A stretch of DNA of 64,000 nucleotides from JACDAN01 sp963842235 (lineage in GTDB: Bacteria > Actinomycetota > Thermoleophilia > Gaiellales > Gaiellaceae): the NCBI GenBank assembly GCA_963842235.1, contig CAWJFT010000003.1:62001-126000 (forward strand). Reading direction: 5' to 3'. Of this stretch, positions 51,604 through 60,587 are shown in pieces (positions within the stretch are counted from its first letter, which is position 1; every line of letters starts with the position of its first letter). A program made the translations under genes and the position numbers. The notes beneath the pieces were generated by a model. The model was not told where the DNA came from and did no database searches. It was given only the letters and a program-made list of their open reading frames with translations.

Positions 51604-51609
51604 GCCCCG

Positions 51610-52572
51610 GTGGGGCGCGCGATCGAGGTTCGGGGGCTCGTTCGGGAGTTCAAGGGCGGGATCAAGGCCGTCGCAGGCATCGACCTCGATGTCGAGCCCG
51701 GCGAGATCTACGGCTTTCTCGGCCCGAATGGAGCCGGGAAGTCGACGACCGTCCACATGCTGACGACGCTCCTTCCCCCCACCGCCGGCTCGGCGCGCGT
51801 TGGCGGATTCGACATCGTCAAGCAGGGGCCCGAGGTGCGAAGGACGATCGGCGCCGCACTCCAGGAGGCTGCGCTCGATCCGCTGCTCACAGGCCGCGAG
51901 CACCTGAAACTCCAGCTCGCGCTCCACGGGATCCCGCGTCACGAGCGCCCGGCCCGGGCCGACGAGCTGCTGGAGCGCGTCGGCCTGCGCCTGGCCGCCG
52001 ATCGCAAGATCGGCGGCTACTCCGGCGGCATGAAGCGGCGCCTAGATCTGGCGCTCGCCCTAGCGCACCACCCGCGGATCCTCTTCCTCGACGAGCCGAC
52101 GACCGGCCTCGACATCCAAAGCCGAACTGCGCTCTGGGACGAGGTCGTTCGGCTGAAACGCGACGACGGCGTAACGGTGTTTCTGACCACGCAATACCTG
52201 GAGGAGGCCGACGTCCTCGCCGACCGCGTCGGGATCATCGACCACGGCCGCATCGTCGCCGAGGGCACGCCCGCGGTTCTGAAGGCCGAGATCGGCCGGC
52301 CCACGATCGAGGCATTGCCCGGCGACGGGACGGACAGCGAGATGCTCGAGCGGATTCTTTGCCGCTTCGGCGCGCTGCAGCCGTCGACGGCGGGCGTCGC
52401 CGTCCGTCTCGACGGCCAGGGCGACCTCGCGGACATCGTGCGCGCCCTCGACGCCGCAGAGGTTCGGGTGGCCGACCTGCACCTTCATGCCCCGACGCTC
52501 GATGACGTCTTCCTTGCGAAGACGGGCCGCTCGCTCGAGGGCTCAGGGGAAGAGGAGTCCGAGCCGGAATGA
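51610..52572 (+). CDS. ABC exporter ATP-binding protein (DrrA family)
   Basis: A 320-residue ABC ATPase of the daunorubicin-resistance (DrrA) family. Walker A is GPNGAGKST, the signature YSGGMKRRLDLALAL, Walker B ILFLDEPTTGLD, and the C-terminal DrrA-type domain ends LHAPTLDDVFLAKTGRSLEG. It powers export through the two ABC-2 permeases that follow. GTG at 51610. The stop overlaps the next ATG as ATGA. Substrate unknown; lipids, glycolipids or drugs are typical. Confidence 0.92.
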   Translation: MGRAIEVRGLVREFKGGIKAVAGIDLDVEPGEIYGFLGPNGAGKSTTVHMLTTLLPPTAGSARVGGFDIVKQGPEVRRTIGAALQEAALDPLLTGREHLKLQLALHGIPRHERPARADELLERVGLRLAADRKIGGYSGGMKRRLDLALALAHHPRILFLDEPTTGLDIQSRTALWDEVVRLKRDDGVTVFLTTQYLEEADVLADRVGIIDHGRIVAEGTPAVLKAEIGRPTIEALPGDGTDSEMLERILCRFGALQPSTAGVAVRLDGQGDLADIVRALDAAEVRVADLHLHAPTLDDVFLAKTGRSLEGSGEEESEPE

Positions 52573-53342
52573 ACCTGGCATCGCAGGTCTTCTATCTGGG
52601 GCGCCGATCGGTCATCCGAATCCTCCGGCAGCCGGCGAACTGGGTCTTCCCGCTGATCTTTCCGCTCGCTTTGATGGCTGTGAACACCGGCGGGCTCCAC
52701 GCAGCCACGAACCTCCCCGGCTTTCCGAGCGACTCGTTCCTCGCGTTCTTCCTCGCGTTTCCGTTCATCCAGGGAGCGCTCTTCGCGACCGTGAACGCCG
52801 GAGTCGATCTCGCCCGCGACATCCAGACCGGGTTCCTCAACCGGCTGGCGCTGACGCCGATGCGGAGCGGCGCGCTGCTCGCCGGGCACCTGGCCGGCGT
52901 GATCGCGGTCGGCGCCGTTCAGGCGCTCTGGTACCTCACCGTGGGGATCGTCGTCGGGGTCAGGTTCGAGTCGGGCGCCCTGGGCGCCTTCGTGATCTTC
53001 GTGCTTGCCGTCCTGATCGTCTTCGCCTTCGGGTCGTTCGGCGCGCTGGCGGCGCTCCGCACCGGCTCGACGGAGGCGGTGCACAGCCTCTTCCCACTCT
53101 TCTTCGTCTTCCTCTTCATCTCGTCGATGAACCTGCCGCGGAATCTCATCGAGACGGACTGGTTCCGGATCGCAGCGTCGCTGAACCCGGTCTCCTATCT
53201 GATCGAGGCGATTCGGAGCCTCGTGATCGAGGGCTGGAACGCCGAGGCGCTGGCGCTCGGGTTCGGAATCGCGATCACGCTGTCGATCGTGGGTCTCACG
53301 TTGTCCTCGCTCGCGCTGCGGGGAAGGATGTCGCGGACGTGA
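52569..53342 (+). CDS. ABC-2 type permease (first)
   Basis: A 257-residue six-helix permease of the ABC-2 family. IRILRQPANWVFPLIFPLAL is the amphipathic entry helix and first membrane segment, and GFLNRLALTPMRSGALLAGHL the conserved cytoplasmic loop. LNPVSYLIEAIRSLVI is the family C-terminal signature. Coupled by ATGA to the ATPase and by GTGA to the second permease, so a heteromeric exporter is likely. Confidence 0.9.
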   Translation: MNLASQVFYLGRRSVIRILRQPANWVFPLIFPLALMAVNTGGLHAATNLPGFPSDSFLAFFLAFPFIQGALFATVNAGVDLARDIQTGFLNRLALTPMRSGALLAGHLAGVIAVGAVQALWYLTVGIVVGVRFESGALGAFVIFVLAVLIVFAFGSFGALAALRTGSTEAVHSLFPLFFVFLFISSMNLPRNLIETDWFRIAASLNPVSYLIEAIRSLVIEGWNAEALALGFGIAITLSIVGLTLSSLALRGRMSRT

Positions 53343-54116
53343 GGCAGCTCGTGTCCGTTACGAACGCCGTGGCGTGGCGGATGCTCCACAACAACTTCAC
53401 GACCCCTTCGCTGCTCATTCCCGGGCTCGTGTTTCCGCTGTTCTTCTTCACCGCCTTCGCCGGCGGGCTTTCACGCGTGAACGACGTCCCGGGCTTCCGG
53501 TTCCCGGTCGGCTACACGGCTTTTCAGTTCGTCTTCGTCCTGCTCCAGTCAGCGGCGTTCGCCGGCGTGTTCACCGGCTTCGGAATCGTCCGGGACTTCG
53601 AGAGCGGCTTCATCCGCCGCCTGATGCTGGCCGCTCCCGACAGGCGGGGCATTCTCCTCGGGTACGCGCTCGGCGCGCTCGGCCGTTGGACGGTCACGGC
53701 CGCCGTCCTGACGACTGTCGCGGTCGTCGTGGGCATGCAGGTTGGAGGAAACGGCATCGACCTCTTCGCGCTTTATGCCCTTGCCCTGCTCGTGAACTTC
53801 TGCGGCCTGCTCTGGTCGGCGGGCGTCGCGATGCGGTTGCGGTCGCTACAGGCGGGCCCCGTTATGCAGCTGCCGGTCTTCCTGTGCCTCTTCTTCGCGC
53901 CCGTCTTCGTGCCCGTGTCGCTTCTCGCCGGCTGGCTGCAGGTGATTGCGCACCTGAACCCGGTCACGCTCCTGCTCGAGAGTGGGCGGAGCCTGATCGC
54001 CGGCGATCCGACGCACGTGGCGGCCGCATTCGCTGCCGCGCTCGCGCTAGTCGGCGCCTTCTCGGTGTGGGCAGTGCGCGGCCTCCGGAAGGCCGAGGCC
54101 GCCGGCGGCGGGTTAG
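53339..54116 (+). CDS. ABC-2 type permease (second), frameshifted at the last codons
   Basis: About 259 residues. Same layout as the preceding permease: MLHNNFTTPSLLIPGLVFPLFFF, FESGFIRRLMLAAPDRRGILLGY, and the C-terminal LNPVTLLLESGRSLI. As read, the frame runs past AEAAGGG into rare TTA and CTA codons and on to 54328, antisense to the oxygenase. Removing one G in the GGG run near 54110 gives a stop at 54116. GTG at 53339 in a GTGA overlap. It forms the exporter channel with its neighbour. Confidence 0.85.
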
Positions 54117-54130
54117 TCGGCGCCTTAGCG

Positions 54131-55137
54131 CTAGGCTTCCCGCACGCGGGCCTGGAAGCCGGCGACGAGGCGCTCGCTCTGCGGGAGCAGCCGACCCTCC
54201 GGGATGACGCCGAGCCCGCGCCTCGCTGGACGAGCTCGACGAGCCGCGCGTCTTCCCGCCCCACCTGGTCGTCGAACTCGAGGAACTCGGCGATCCACTC
54301 GTCTGACGCGTCGGGTGCGAAGAAGTAGTCGAGGACGCGGCGGGTTCGGTTGGGCGTAAGCGGGAGGATCGGGCCGATCGAGAGGTTCGGCCGGCCCGGG
54401 AAGACGTTGATCCCGGTGTTCGGCCAGAGGAAGTGGAACTGGCCGACCGGGAGCTCTGCTTCGGCGCGGCCTCGCAGCTGTCCGAACTGGCTCCAGCGAC
54501 GGTCTCCGACGACGAGCTCGTACTTGTCCGCCGACACGTCCACCACCGCCGAGAAGCCGGGATGCGCGACGGGGCAGTGGTAGCACTCCAGGAAGTTCTC
54601 GCACGCGATCTTCCAGTTGGCGCCGACCTCCCAGTCGGTCCGGTGGTGGAACGCCAGCGCATCGACGTCGAGCCCGTCGGCGGCGAGTCGCTCCGGGATC
54701 TCTCCGAGCAGCTCCGAGAGCGGCAGCGCGGTGTCGTCGAGGTTGACGAAGCGAAACGGCCCCCACGCTTCCATCCGCACGGGCACGAGGGTCAGCTCCT
54801 CCATGCCGTCGAGCTCCTCGGCGCGCGGCGCCGAGCGGAGGGATCCGTCCAGATCGTAGGTCCAGGCGTGGTACGAGCACTGCAGCGTCCTTCGGTCGCC
54901 GGGCTCCTCGACCACGACCGATCCGCGGTGCCGGCAGACGTTGACGAACGCTCGCTCGGCTCCGTCGGCGTCCCGGACGAGCACGACCGGCACCTGGCCT
55001 GCCCAGCCTGGCTCGACGTTGCCCTGTCCGAAGCAGCCGACGTAGTGCCAGGCGCTCCGGAAGATCGCCTTTTCCTCGTGCGCGAGCACCGCCGGATCGC
55101 GGTACCAGTCCCAAGGGATCGTCTTCATTGCAGACAT
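54131..55137 (-). CDS. Rieske-type aromatic-ring/quaternary-amine oxygenase, frameshifted
   Basis: About 335 residues after correction. The Rieske [2Fe-2S] ligands are CRHRGS and CSYHAWTYDLDG, and the mononuclear iron site is ENFLECYHCPVAHPGF. It belongs to the alpha-subunit class (ring-hydroxylating or choline/carnitine-type monooxygenases). As read, the frame breaks after VELVQRGAG. Restoring one G near 54215 gives LGVIPEGRLLPQSERLVAGF and a stop at 54131. ATG at 55137 is used; 55128 is possible. No reductase gene is adjacent. The substrate is unknown. Confidence 0.87.
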
Positions 55138-55173
55138 CTTGCGGGGGCTTCCGATGACCGACAGCATGCCCAC

Positions 55174-55323
55174 ATGGAGAACAGCGGTGAGGTGGATCGG
55201 CTCATCTACCGCGACGAAGTGCTCGGTATCATCGGAGCGCTCTCGGACATCGTCGTCGAACTTCGTGACATCCGTGAGCTACTGGAGAACGATGAGGAAG
55301 AAGAGGACGAAAGCGGAGCGTGA
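55174..55323 (+). CDS. Small acidic protein of unknown function
   Basis: A 49-residue protein. DRLIYRDEVLGIIGALSDIV is a predicted helix, and the C-terminus is highly acidic (LLENDEEEEDESG). No family recognised. G/C-ending codons and a plausible ATG 36 bases from the divergent oxygenase start support it. Its end overlaps the next small gene in another frame by 32 bases. Confidence 0.5.
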   Translation: MENSGEVDRLIYRDEVLGIIGALSDIVVELRDIRELLENDEEEEDESGA

Positions 55324-55477
55324 CCGTATCCGTCATGCGGCGGAGAACCATCCACGCGCCCGCTTCCTGCGCGATCTCGAAGAGCTCGGCTGGAAAGAGC
55401 TCGAAGCCCGGGGTGTCGAGACCGAGCGGATGAAGCTAAGGCGCCGCTACTACCCGCCAAAGCTCGCAGACGGCTAG
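55292..55477 (+). CDS. Small basic protein of unknown function
   Basis: A 61-residue lysine/arginine-rich protein beginning RKKRTKAERDRIRHAAENHP after its ATG at 55292, with predicted helices and RRRYYPPKL near the end. It overlaps the acidic small gene. Acidic-plus-basic neighbours of this kind may form a complex, but no toxin-antitoxin family is recognised. Its TAG shares CTAG with the convergent mqnC stop. Confidence 0.5.
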   Translation: MRKKRTKAERDRIRHAAENHPRARFLRDLEELGWKELEARGVETERMKLRRRYYPPKLADG

Positions 55478-56559
55478 TTCCAGACTTTGACGTCCCGGTA
55501 GAGCGTGTCGCGCTGCACCGGGGTCTTGCCAAGCGCTCGAATCGCCCGCACGAAGTCGTCCGTCGTGGCTCGATGGGTCGTGCCGGCGGCGGAGACCACG
55601 TTCTCCTCGATCATCACCGAGCCGAGGTCGTCGGCGCCGAACTCGAGCGCCACCTGGCCGATCTTCATCCCCTGCGTCACCCACGAAGACTGGATGTGGT
55701 CGACGTTGTCGAGATAGATCCGGCTGACCGCCTGCGTCAGGAGGTATTCGAGCGAGGTCGGCATCGCATCCGCCGGCACCTTGGCCGCGAGGCGGTTCCC
55801 GTCTGACTGGAACGTCCACGAGATGAACGCGCGGAAGCCGTGAGTCTCGTCCTGCAGGTCGCGAATCCGGCGCATGTGCTCGACGCGGTCGGCGAGCGTC
55901 TCGACGTGCCCGTACATCATCGTCGCCGTCGTCGAAATCCCGAGACGCTGTGCGTGGCGCATGACGCCGATCCACTCCGAAGACGTCGTCTTCTTCGGCG
56001 CGATGATCCTCCGCACGCGGTCGACGAGGATCTCCGCTCCGCCGCCGGGCAACGAGTCCATCCCGGCGTCCCGCAACCGGGTCAGGGCCTGCGGAATCGA
56101 CAATTTCGAGCGCCGCGCTACGTGCTGGACCTCCGGCGGCGAGAGGACGTGGAGGTGCACCTTGTAGCGCGACTTGATCGAGCTGAAGAGATCCTCGTAG
56201 TACTCGATCCCGAGGTCAGGGTGGTGGCCGCCCTGCATGAGGACGCCGGTGCCGCCGATCGCAAGCGTCTCCTCGATCTTCTTGAAGATCACGGGCTTGG
56301 GCAACAAGTAGCCCTCGTTCTTGTCTCCCGGGCGCCGGTAGAACGCACAGAAGTCGCAGTCCGTGTAACAGACGTTCGTGTAGTTCACGTTCCGGTCGAC
56401 GATGAAGGTGATGCGCGACGGGTTGGTGTGGCGAGCGCGGAGCTCCTCGGCGGCGCGGCCGACCGAGACCAGGTCACGGGACTCCAACAGCTCCAATGCG
56501 TCCGCGTCGCTGATCCGCTCCCCGTCGAGCGCCCTGTCGAGGACCGCTCGCACGCTCAT
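55474..56559 (-). CDS. mqnC: Cyclic dehypoxanthinyl futalosine synthase (radical SAM)
   Basis: A 361-residue radical-SAM enzyme of the futalosine menaquinone pathway, cyclising dehypoxanthine futalosine. The cluster motif is CYTDCDFC (CX3CX2C) in NVCYTDCDFCAFYR. GGTGVLMQGGHHPDLGIEYY and DSLPGGGAEILVDRVRRII are MqnC-type sequences distinguishing it from MqnE. ATG at 56559 overlaps the mqnA stop. Last gene of the operon. Confidence 0.93.
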   Translation of the reverse strand: MSVRAVLDRALDGERISDADALELLESRDLVSVGRAAEELRARHTNPSRITFIVDRNVNYTNVCYTDCDFCAFYRRPGDKNEGYLLPKPVIFKKIEETLAIGGTGVLMQGGHHPDLGIEYYEDLFSSIKSRYKVHLHVLSPPEVQHVARRSKLSIPQALTRLRDAGMDSLPGGGAEILVDRVRRIIAPKKTTSSEWIGVMRHAQRLGISTTATMMYGHVETLADRVEHMRRIRDLQDETHGFRAFISWTFQSDGNRLAAKVPADAMPTSLEYLLTQAVSRIYLDNVDHIQSSWVTQGMKIGQVALEFGADDLGSVMIEENVVSAAGTTHRATTDDFVRAIRALGKTPVQRDTLYRDVKVWN

Positions 56560-57320
56560 GCCGGAACCCGCTCGCCGACGAACCGAATCTCTGGAACCGC
56601 CTCGAGCTCGCCGGCCTCGACCGCGAGCTCGAGGAAGGCGATGAGGCCTTCGCGCTCGCGATCGCCGAACCGGTAACGGAGCTTCTCGAAGTAGCGAGCG
56701 AGGAAGCCGGGCGGGTACCCGTAGCGCGCGCTTGCCTCGTAGGCAAGCCGGTCCGGCTCTGCCCGCGCGAGCCGGACGGAGCGGACGAGCGCCTCCTCCA
56801 ACTCTTCGAGACCGTCTGCAGGCGGTCTCCGGCAAGCCCAGACGGCGAAGACCATCGGCAGGCCGGTCCGCTCCTGCCAGAGGCGGCCGAGGTCGTAGTG
56901 GGGCGTCGGATCCTCGAAGGCGCTTCGCAGGGCGGCGTCGCCGATCAGAAGCTTCGCGTCCGCCTCCGAGCCGAGCGGTATGTGCTCGGCCTCCGGAAGC
57001 AGGACGCGCACGAGCACGACCGACGTGGCGCTCTCTGGCGTGACAGCGACGGTCCGCACCTGCTCGAGTGGCAGCTTCGAGACGAGCTGGATCGAGTCGA
57101 CGGCGCCGTCCGACGACACGCAGAGCCGGGGCAGGAGCAGGAGCTGATCCGCGGCGCGAGCCCACGCAATCGAGGAGATCGGCGCGACGTCGATCGCCGC
57201 CTCCAGGAGCTGCCGGTTCAGCTGGGTGGGCACTCCCGAGACCTCGATGACGTCGGCATCGAGCCGGTGGAAGACCGGCGCCATGTTCACGTACGCGATC
57301 CGGCCAAGCCTCAGTGCCAT
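56556..57320 (-). CDS. mqnA: Chorismate dehydratase
   Basis: A 254-residue periplasmic-binding-protein-fold enzyme of the MqnA/MqnD family, removing water from chorismate to give 3-[(1-carboxyvinyl)oxy]benzoate, the first step of the futalosine route. LGRIAYVNMAPVFHRLD at the N-terminus and DVAPISSIAWARA are family motifs. ATG at 57320 overlaps mqnE by ten bases. MqnD is the alternative, but MqnA fits the order with mqnE and mqnC. Confidence 0.88.
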   Translation of the reverse strand: MALRLGRIAYVNMAPVFHRLDADVIEVSGVPTQLNRQLLEAAIDVAPISSIAWARAADQLLLLPRLCVSSDGAVDSIQLVSKLPLEQVRTVAVTPESATSVVLVRVLLPEAEHIPLGSEADAKLLIGDAALRSAFEDPTPHYDLGRLWQERTGLPMVFAVWACRRPPADGLEELEEALVRSVRLARAEPDRLAYEASARYGYPPGFLARYFEKLRYRFGDREREGLIAFLELAVEAGELEAVPEIRFVGERVPA

Positions 57321-58414
57321 CGGCGGACCTCGTTGTAGAGCGTGTCGCGCTGGACGGGGATCCGGCCAGCTGCCCGCACGTAGCGGACGAGCTCGCCGAT
57401 CTTCTGCTCGGTCTCGGTCTTCGCGCCCGCCGCGTGGAAGATCTCCTCCCGGACGACGGTGCCCTGGACGTCGTTGGCGCCGAAGTGGAGCGCGACCTGC
57501 GCCAGCGGCATGCCCATCATGATCCAGTAGGCCTTGACGTTCGGGATGTTGTCGAGCATCAGCCTCGACACGGCGATCATCTTCAGGTCGTCCGAGCCAT
57601 GCGTGTGCGTCCAGCCGCGCCGCTCGAAGACGGTGTTCTCGGGGTGGAAGGCGAGCGGGATGAAGGCGAGGAAGCCGCCGGTCTCGTCCTGAAGCTCGCG
57701 GAGCCGGATCAGGTGGTCGACGCGCTCCTCGTAGGTCTCGACATGTCCGTAGAGGATCGTGCAGTGCGTCGGGATTCCGAGCGCGTGCGCGGTTCGATGG
57801 GTGTGGAACCAGAAGTCCGGATGCTCCTTGCCGGGCGCGACGAGCCGGCGGACGCGGTCTGCGAAAACCTCGGCGCCGCCTCCGGGAAGCGAGCCGAGGC
57901 CGGCGTCCTGCAGCTCCCGGAGCACTTCCTCGTGCGTGAGCCCCGAGAGCGTGGTCATGTGGTGGATCTCGCTCGCCGTGAAGCACTTCATGTGCACGTC
58001 GGGCATCGCCTGCTTCAGCGAGCGGATGATGTCCACGTAGTACTGGAAGTCCACATGCGGTGACTCCCCGCCGACCATGTGGATCTCGGTGAACCCGGTG
58101 AGCTCGCGCTGGCGCAGCGCGTCCTCCACGAGCTCCTCCGGCGTGTGGGTGTAGGCGTCCTTCTGCTTCTGCGTGACCGCGAAGGCGCAGAATTTGCACT
58201 TCACGCGGCAGACGTTCGTCTGGTTCAAGTAGAGGTTCTGGACGAAGTAGACGTCGTCGGTGCCGCCCCGGAGGCGGCGCGCCGTGTCGGCGAGCTCGCC
58301 GAGGGTGAGCAGGTCGTCGGACTCCATGAGCGCCAGGCCGTCCTCGAGGTCAAGCCGCTCGCCGGCCTCGACCTTCTCGGCGATCAACTCGAGCGATGAG
58401 ACAGCGACGGCCAT
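57311..58414 (-). CDS. mqnE: Aminofutalosine synthase (radical SAM)
   Basis: A 367-residue radical-SAM enzyme joining the MqnA product to S-adenosylmethionine to make aminofutalosine. The cluster motif is CRVKCKFC in NQTNVCRVKCKFCAF. TGFTEIHMVGGESPHVDFQYY and GSLPGGGAEVFADRVRRLV are MqnE-type. ATG at 58414 overlaps the polyprenyl synthase stop by one base (TAATG). It is paralogous to mqnC in the same operon. Confidence 0.93.
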   Translation of the reverse strand: MAVAVSSLELIAEKVEAGERLDLEDGLALMESDDLLTLGELADTARRLRGGTDDVYFVQNLYLNQTNVCRVKCKFCAFAVTQKQKDAYTHTPEELVEDALRQRELTGFTEIHMVGGESPHVDFQYYVDIIRSLKQAMPDVHMKCFTASEIHHMTTLSGLTHEEVLRELQDAGLGSLPGGGAEVFADRVRRLVAPGKEHPDFWFHTHRTAHALGIPTHCTILYGHVETYEERVDHLIRLRELQDETGGFLAFIPLAFHPENTVFERRGWTHTHGSDDLKMIAVSRLMLDNIPNVKAYWIMMGMPLAQVALHFGANDVQGTVVREEIFHAAGAKTETEQKIGELVRYVRAAGRIPVQRDTLYNEVRRWH

Positions 58415-59319
58415 TAATTCCTCCGCTCCACGACGATGTGGGTCAGCGCTTCCAACTCCGGACGGTATCTGCCGCCGTCCAAATGTGAGCGGGCTTCCGC
58501 GGCGTAGCGCAGCGCCACCTCGCGGGCCCGGTCGAGCGCGCCGGTTCCGGCGACGCTGATCAGCGCACCGTCCAGCGGCCCTCCGGCCAGCGCCGCGCGC
58601 ACGACCTCGTCATCTCTCGCGGCAAGGATCAGCGGCAGCGTCGGCGTGCCCTCGCGGAGATCGTTGCCCGCGACCTTTCCGGTCTCGATCGTGGAGCCCG
58701 TGCAGTCGAGGATGTCGTCGGTGATCTGGAACGCCATTCCGAGTGCGACGCCGAAGCGACCGAGCCGCGGGTCCCGGCTGCCGAGCAGGCAGGCGACGCG
58801 GAAGAGGTCGGCCGTCTTCAGCGAGCAGCGCCGAAGGTAGTCCTCGACGGTCGTCTCGGGCCGGTGGGCCTGTGCGTGCTGGAGTGCCTCGCCCCGCACG
58901 AGCGAGAGGGCCGCGCTCGCAAGGATCTGGACACCGTCGGTATCCCCAGATCCCGCGAGCTCGGAGAACGCGCGCGCGAAGAGGTAGTCACCCGTCGCGC
59001 GCGCGCCGATCGAGCCATGGGTGCGCCAAGCCGTCGCCTGGCCGCGCCGCAGAGCAGCCCGATCGATGAGGTCGTCATGGACGAGGCTCGCCATGTGGAC
59101 GAGCTCGACGGCAACGCCCGCGGCGACGGGAGGCTCTTCCGGCGCGGTGAGGAAGACGAGCAAGGGCCGGAGACGCTTGCCGCCGGCTTGCAGCGCCTCG
59201 GCGCCGGCCTCGGCGACGGTCCCCGGGTGGCTGGCGACGGCCCCCCGCAGCCGCTCCTCGAGCTCCGCGAGGTAGGTATCGAGACCAGGCGCGGCCTGAA
59301 CGGCAGCCAGAGCCGTCAC
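58414..59319 (-). CDS. Polyprenyl diphosphate synthase
   Basis: A 301-residue trans-prenyltransferase making the menaquinone side chain. The first aspartate motif is SLVHDDLIDRA and the second ITDDILDCTG, with GGKRLRPLLVFL upstream for IPP binding. The first motif is DDLID, as in medium- to long-chain synthases. GTG at 59319 overlaps the ubiE stop as GTGA. The chain length cannot be read directly. Confidence 0.92.
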   Translation of the reverse strand: MTALAAVQAAPGLDTYLAELEERLRGAVASHPGTVAEAGAEALQAGGKRLRPLLVFLTAPEEPPVAAGVAVELVHMASLVHDDLIDRAALRRGQATAWRTHGSIGARATGDYLFARAFSELAGSGDTDGVQILASAALSLVRGEALQHAQAHRPETTVEDYLRRCSLKTADLFRVACLLGSRDPRLGRFGVALGMAFQITDDILDCTGSTIETGKVAGNDLREGTPTLPLILAARDDEVVRAALAGGPLDGALISVAGTGALDRAREVALRYAAEARSHLDGGRYRPELEALTHIVVERRN

Positions 59320-60000
59320 GCCGCTTCTCCGACGAGCAGGACGACGATTCCTCCGCCGAGCAGCCGGTGGGCAACCGGCTCGAAACCGGCCCTGCGCACC
59401 TCGGCGCTCAGCTCTTCCGGGCCCGGGAAGCGCTTCACGCTGGCCGGAAGGTACGTGTACGCAGCGCCGCCCGGCAGCAGCGTTCCCAGCGAGCGGAATC
59501 AGGCCGTCGAACCAGGCGCGGTAGAAGATCGAGAGCGGCCCCTTGGGCCGGACGATTTCGAGGATGCCCAGCCGGCCACCGGGACGGAGCACGCGGCGGA
59601 GCTCGCGCAACGCGAGGCCGAGATCCTCCGCATTCCTCACCCCGAAACCGATGGTGACCGCATCGAACGTGCCGTCTTCGAACGGAAGCTGCAGCAGGTC
59701 GCCCTCCACCCACTCGATGTCGGACGATTTGCGCCGCGCCCGCTCCAGCATCCGCTCGGAGAAGTCGAGGCCCGTCACGCGGCCGCCTTCCGCGTGCGCG
59801 GCAAGCGCCAGGTCGCCGGTCCCGCAGCACGCGTCGAGCACGCGGTCTCCGGGCTGCACGACGGCCTGGGCGGTCTTCCGGCGCCAGCGCCGGTCGAGCC
59901 CCGCGGTCATCGCTCGGTTCATGAAGTCGTAGACCGGCGCGATCCGGTCGAACATCGAACGAACGCCCTCTGCGGGCAGGCGGCCGGACTCGACGCTCAA
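59316..60000 (-). CDS. ubiE: Demethylmenaquinone methyltransferase, frameshifted
   Basis: About 228 residues. SAM-binding loop VLDACCGTGDLALAA, FSERMLERARRK, and the UbiE signature FDAVTIGFGVRN and GRLGILEIVRP. After GLIPLAG the frame as read goes wrong. Removing one A near 59485 gives TLLPGGAAYTYLPASVKRFPG and the stop at 59316. The start is TTG at 60000 in a TTGA overlap with ubiX; GTG at 60009 is possible. It performs the final C-methylation of menaquinone. Confidence 0.9.
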
Positions 60001-60584
60001 GCGCCCCACTCCTTGACGAGCGTGGTGTCGAGGCCGAGCTGAGCGAGCGCCCGGCCGGCAACGAAGTCGACGAGGTCGTCGACCGTCTCGGCTCCATGGT
60101 AGAAGCCCGGCGCCGCGAAGAGGATCACAGCGCCCGCCTGCCGGAGCCGCAGCAGGTTCTCGAGGTGGATGGTCGAGAGCGGCGTCTCCCGGGGCACGAG
60201 CACGAGCTTACGGCCTTCCTTCAGCGCGACGCCCGCGGCGCGGTGGACGAGGTTCGCCTCACCGCCGGTCGCAATCGTCCCCGCCGTCGCCATCGAGCAG
60301 GGACAGACGACGTAGCCGTCGATCCGCGCGGAACCGCTCGCGTGCGGCGCCCCGTAGTCGTGCGGGTCGTAGATCGTCGCCGCCTCGCCGGCCGGTTCGA
60401 CGAACCGGGCGAGCACCTCGTCGCGCGGCAGCCGGGCATCGCCGTAGAGCTCCGTGGCGAGCACCTGGACGCCGGCCTCCGACGCGCTGACGCCGATCTC
60501 GCAGTCCGCCGCCGCGAGCCCCTGGAGGATCCGTGCGGCATACGGCGCCCCGGAGGCGCCCGTGATGCCGAGGAAGACCCTCAT
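59997..60584 (-). CDS. ubiX: Flavin prenyltransferase UbiX (MqnM-like)
   Basis: A 195-residue flavoprotein of the UbiX/Pad1 family, producing prenyl-FMN for the UbiD decarboxylase. LGITGASGAPYAARIL at the N-terminus, CPCSMATAGTIATGG and VLVPRETPLSTIHLENLL are family motifs. ATG at 60584, three bases after the cytochrome gene stop. In a futalosine operon it most likely serves the 1,4-dihydroxy-6-naphthoate prenylation/decarboxylation step (MqnL/MqnM) with the ubiD-type gene at the operon head. Confidence 0.9.
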   Translation of the reverse strand: MRVFLGITGASGAPYAARILQGLAAADCEIGVSASEAGVQVLATELYGDARLPRDEVLARFVEPAGEAATIYDPHDYGAPHASGSARIDGYVVCPCSMATAGTIATGGEANLVHRAAGVALKEGRKLVLVPRETPLSTIHLENLLRLRQAGAVILFAAPGFYHGAETVDDLVDFVAGRALAQLGLDTTLVKEWGA

Positions 60585-60587
60585 CGG

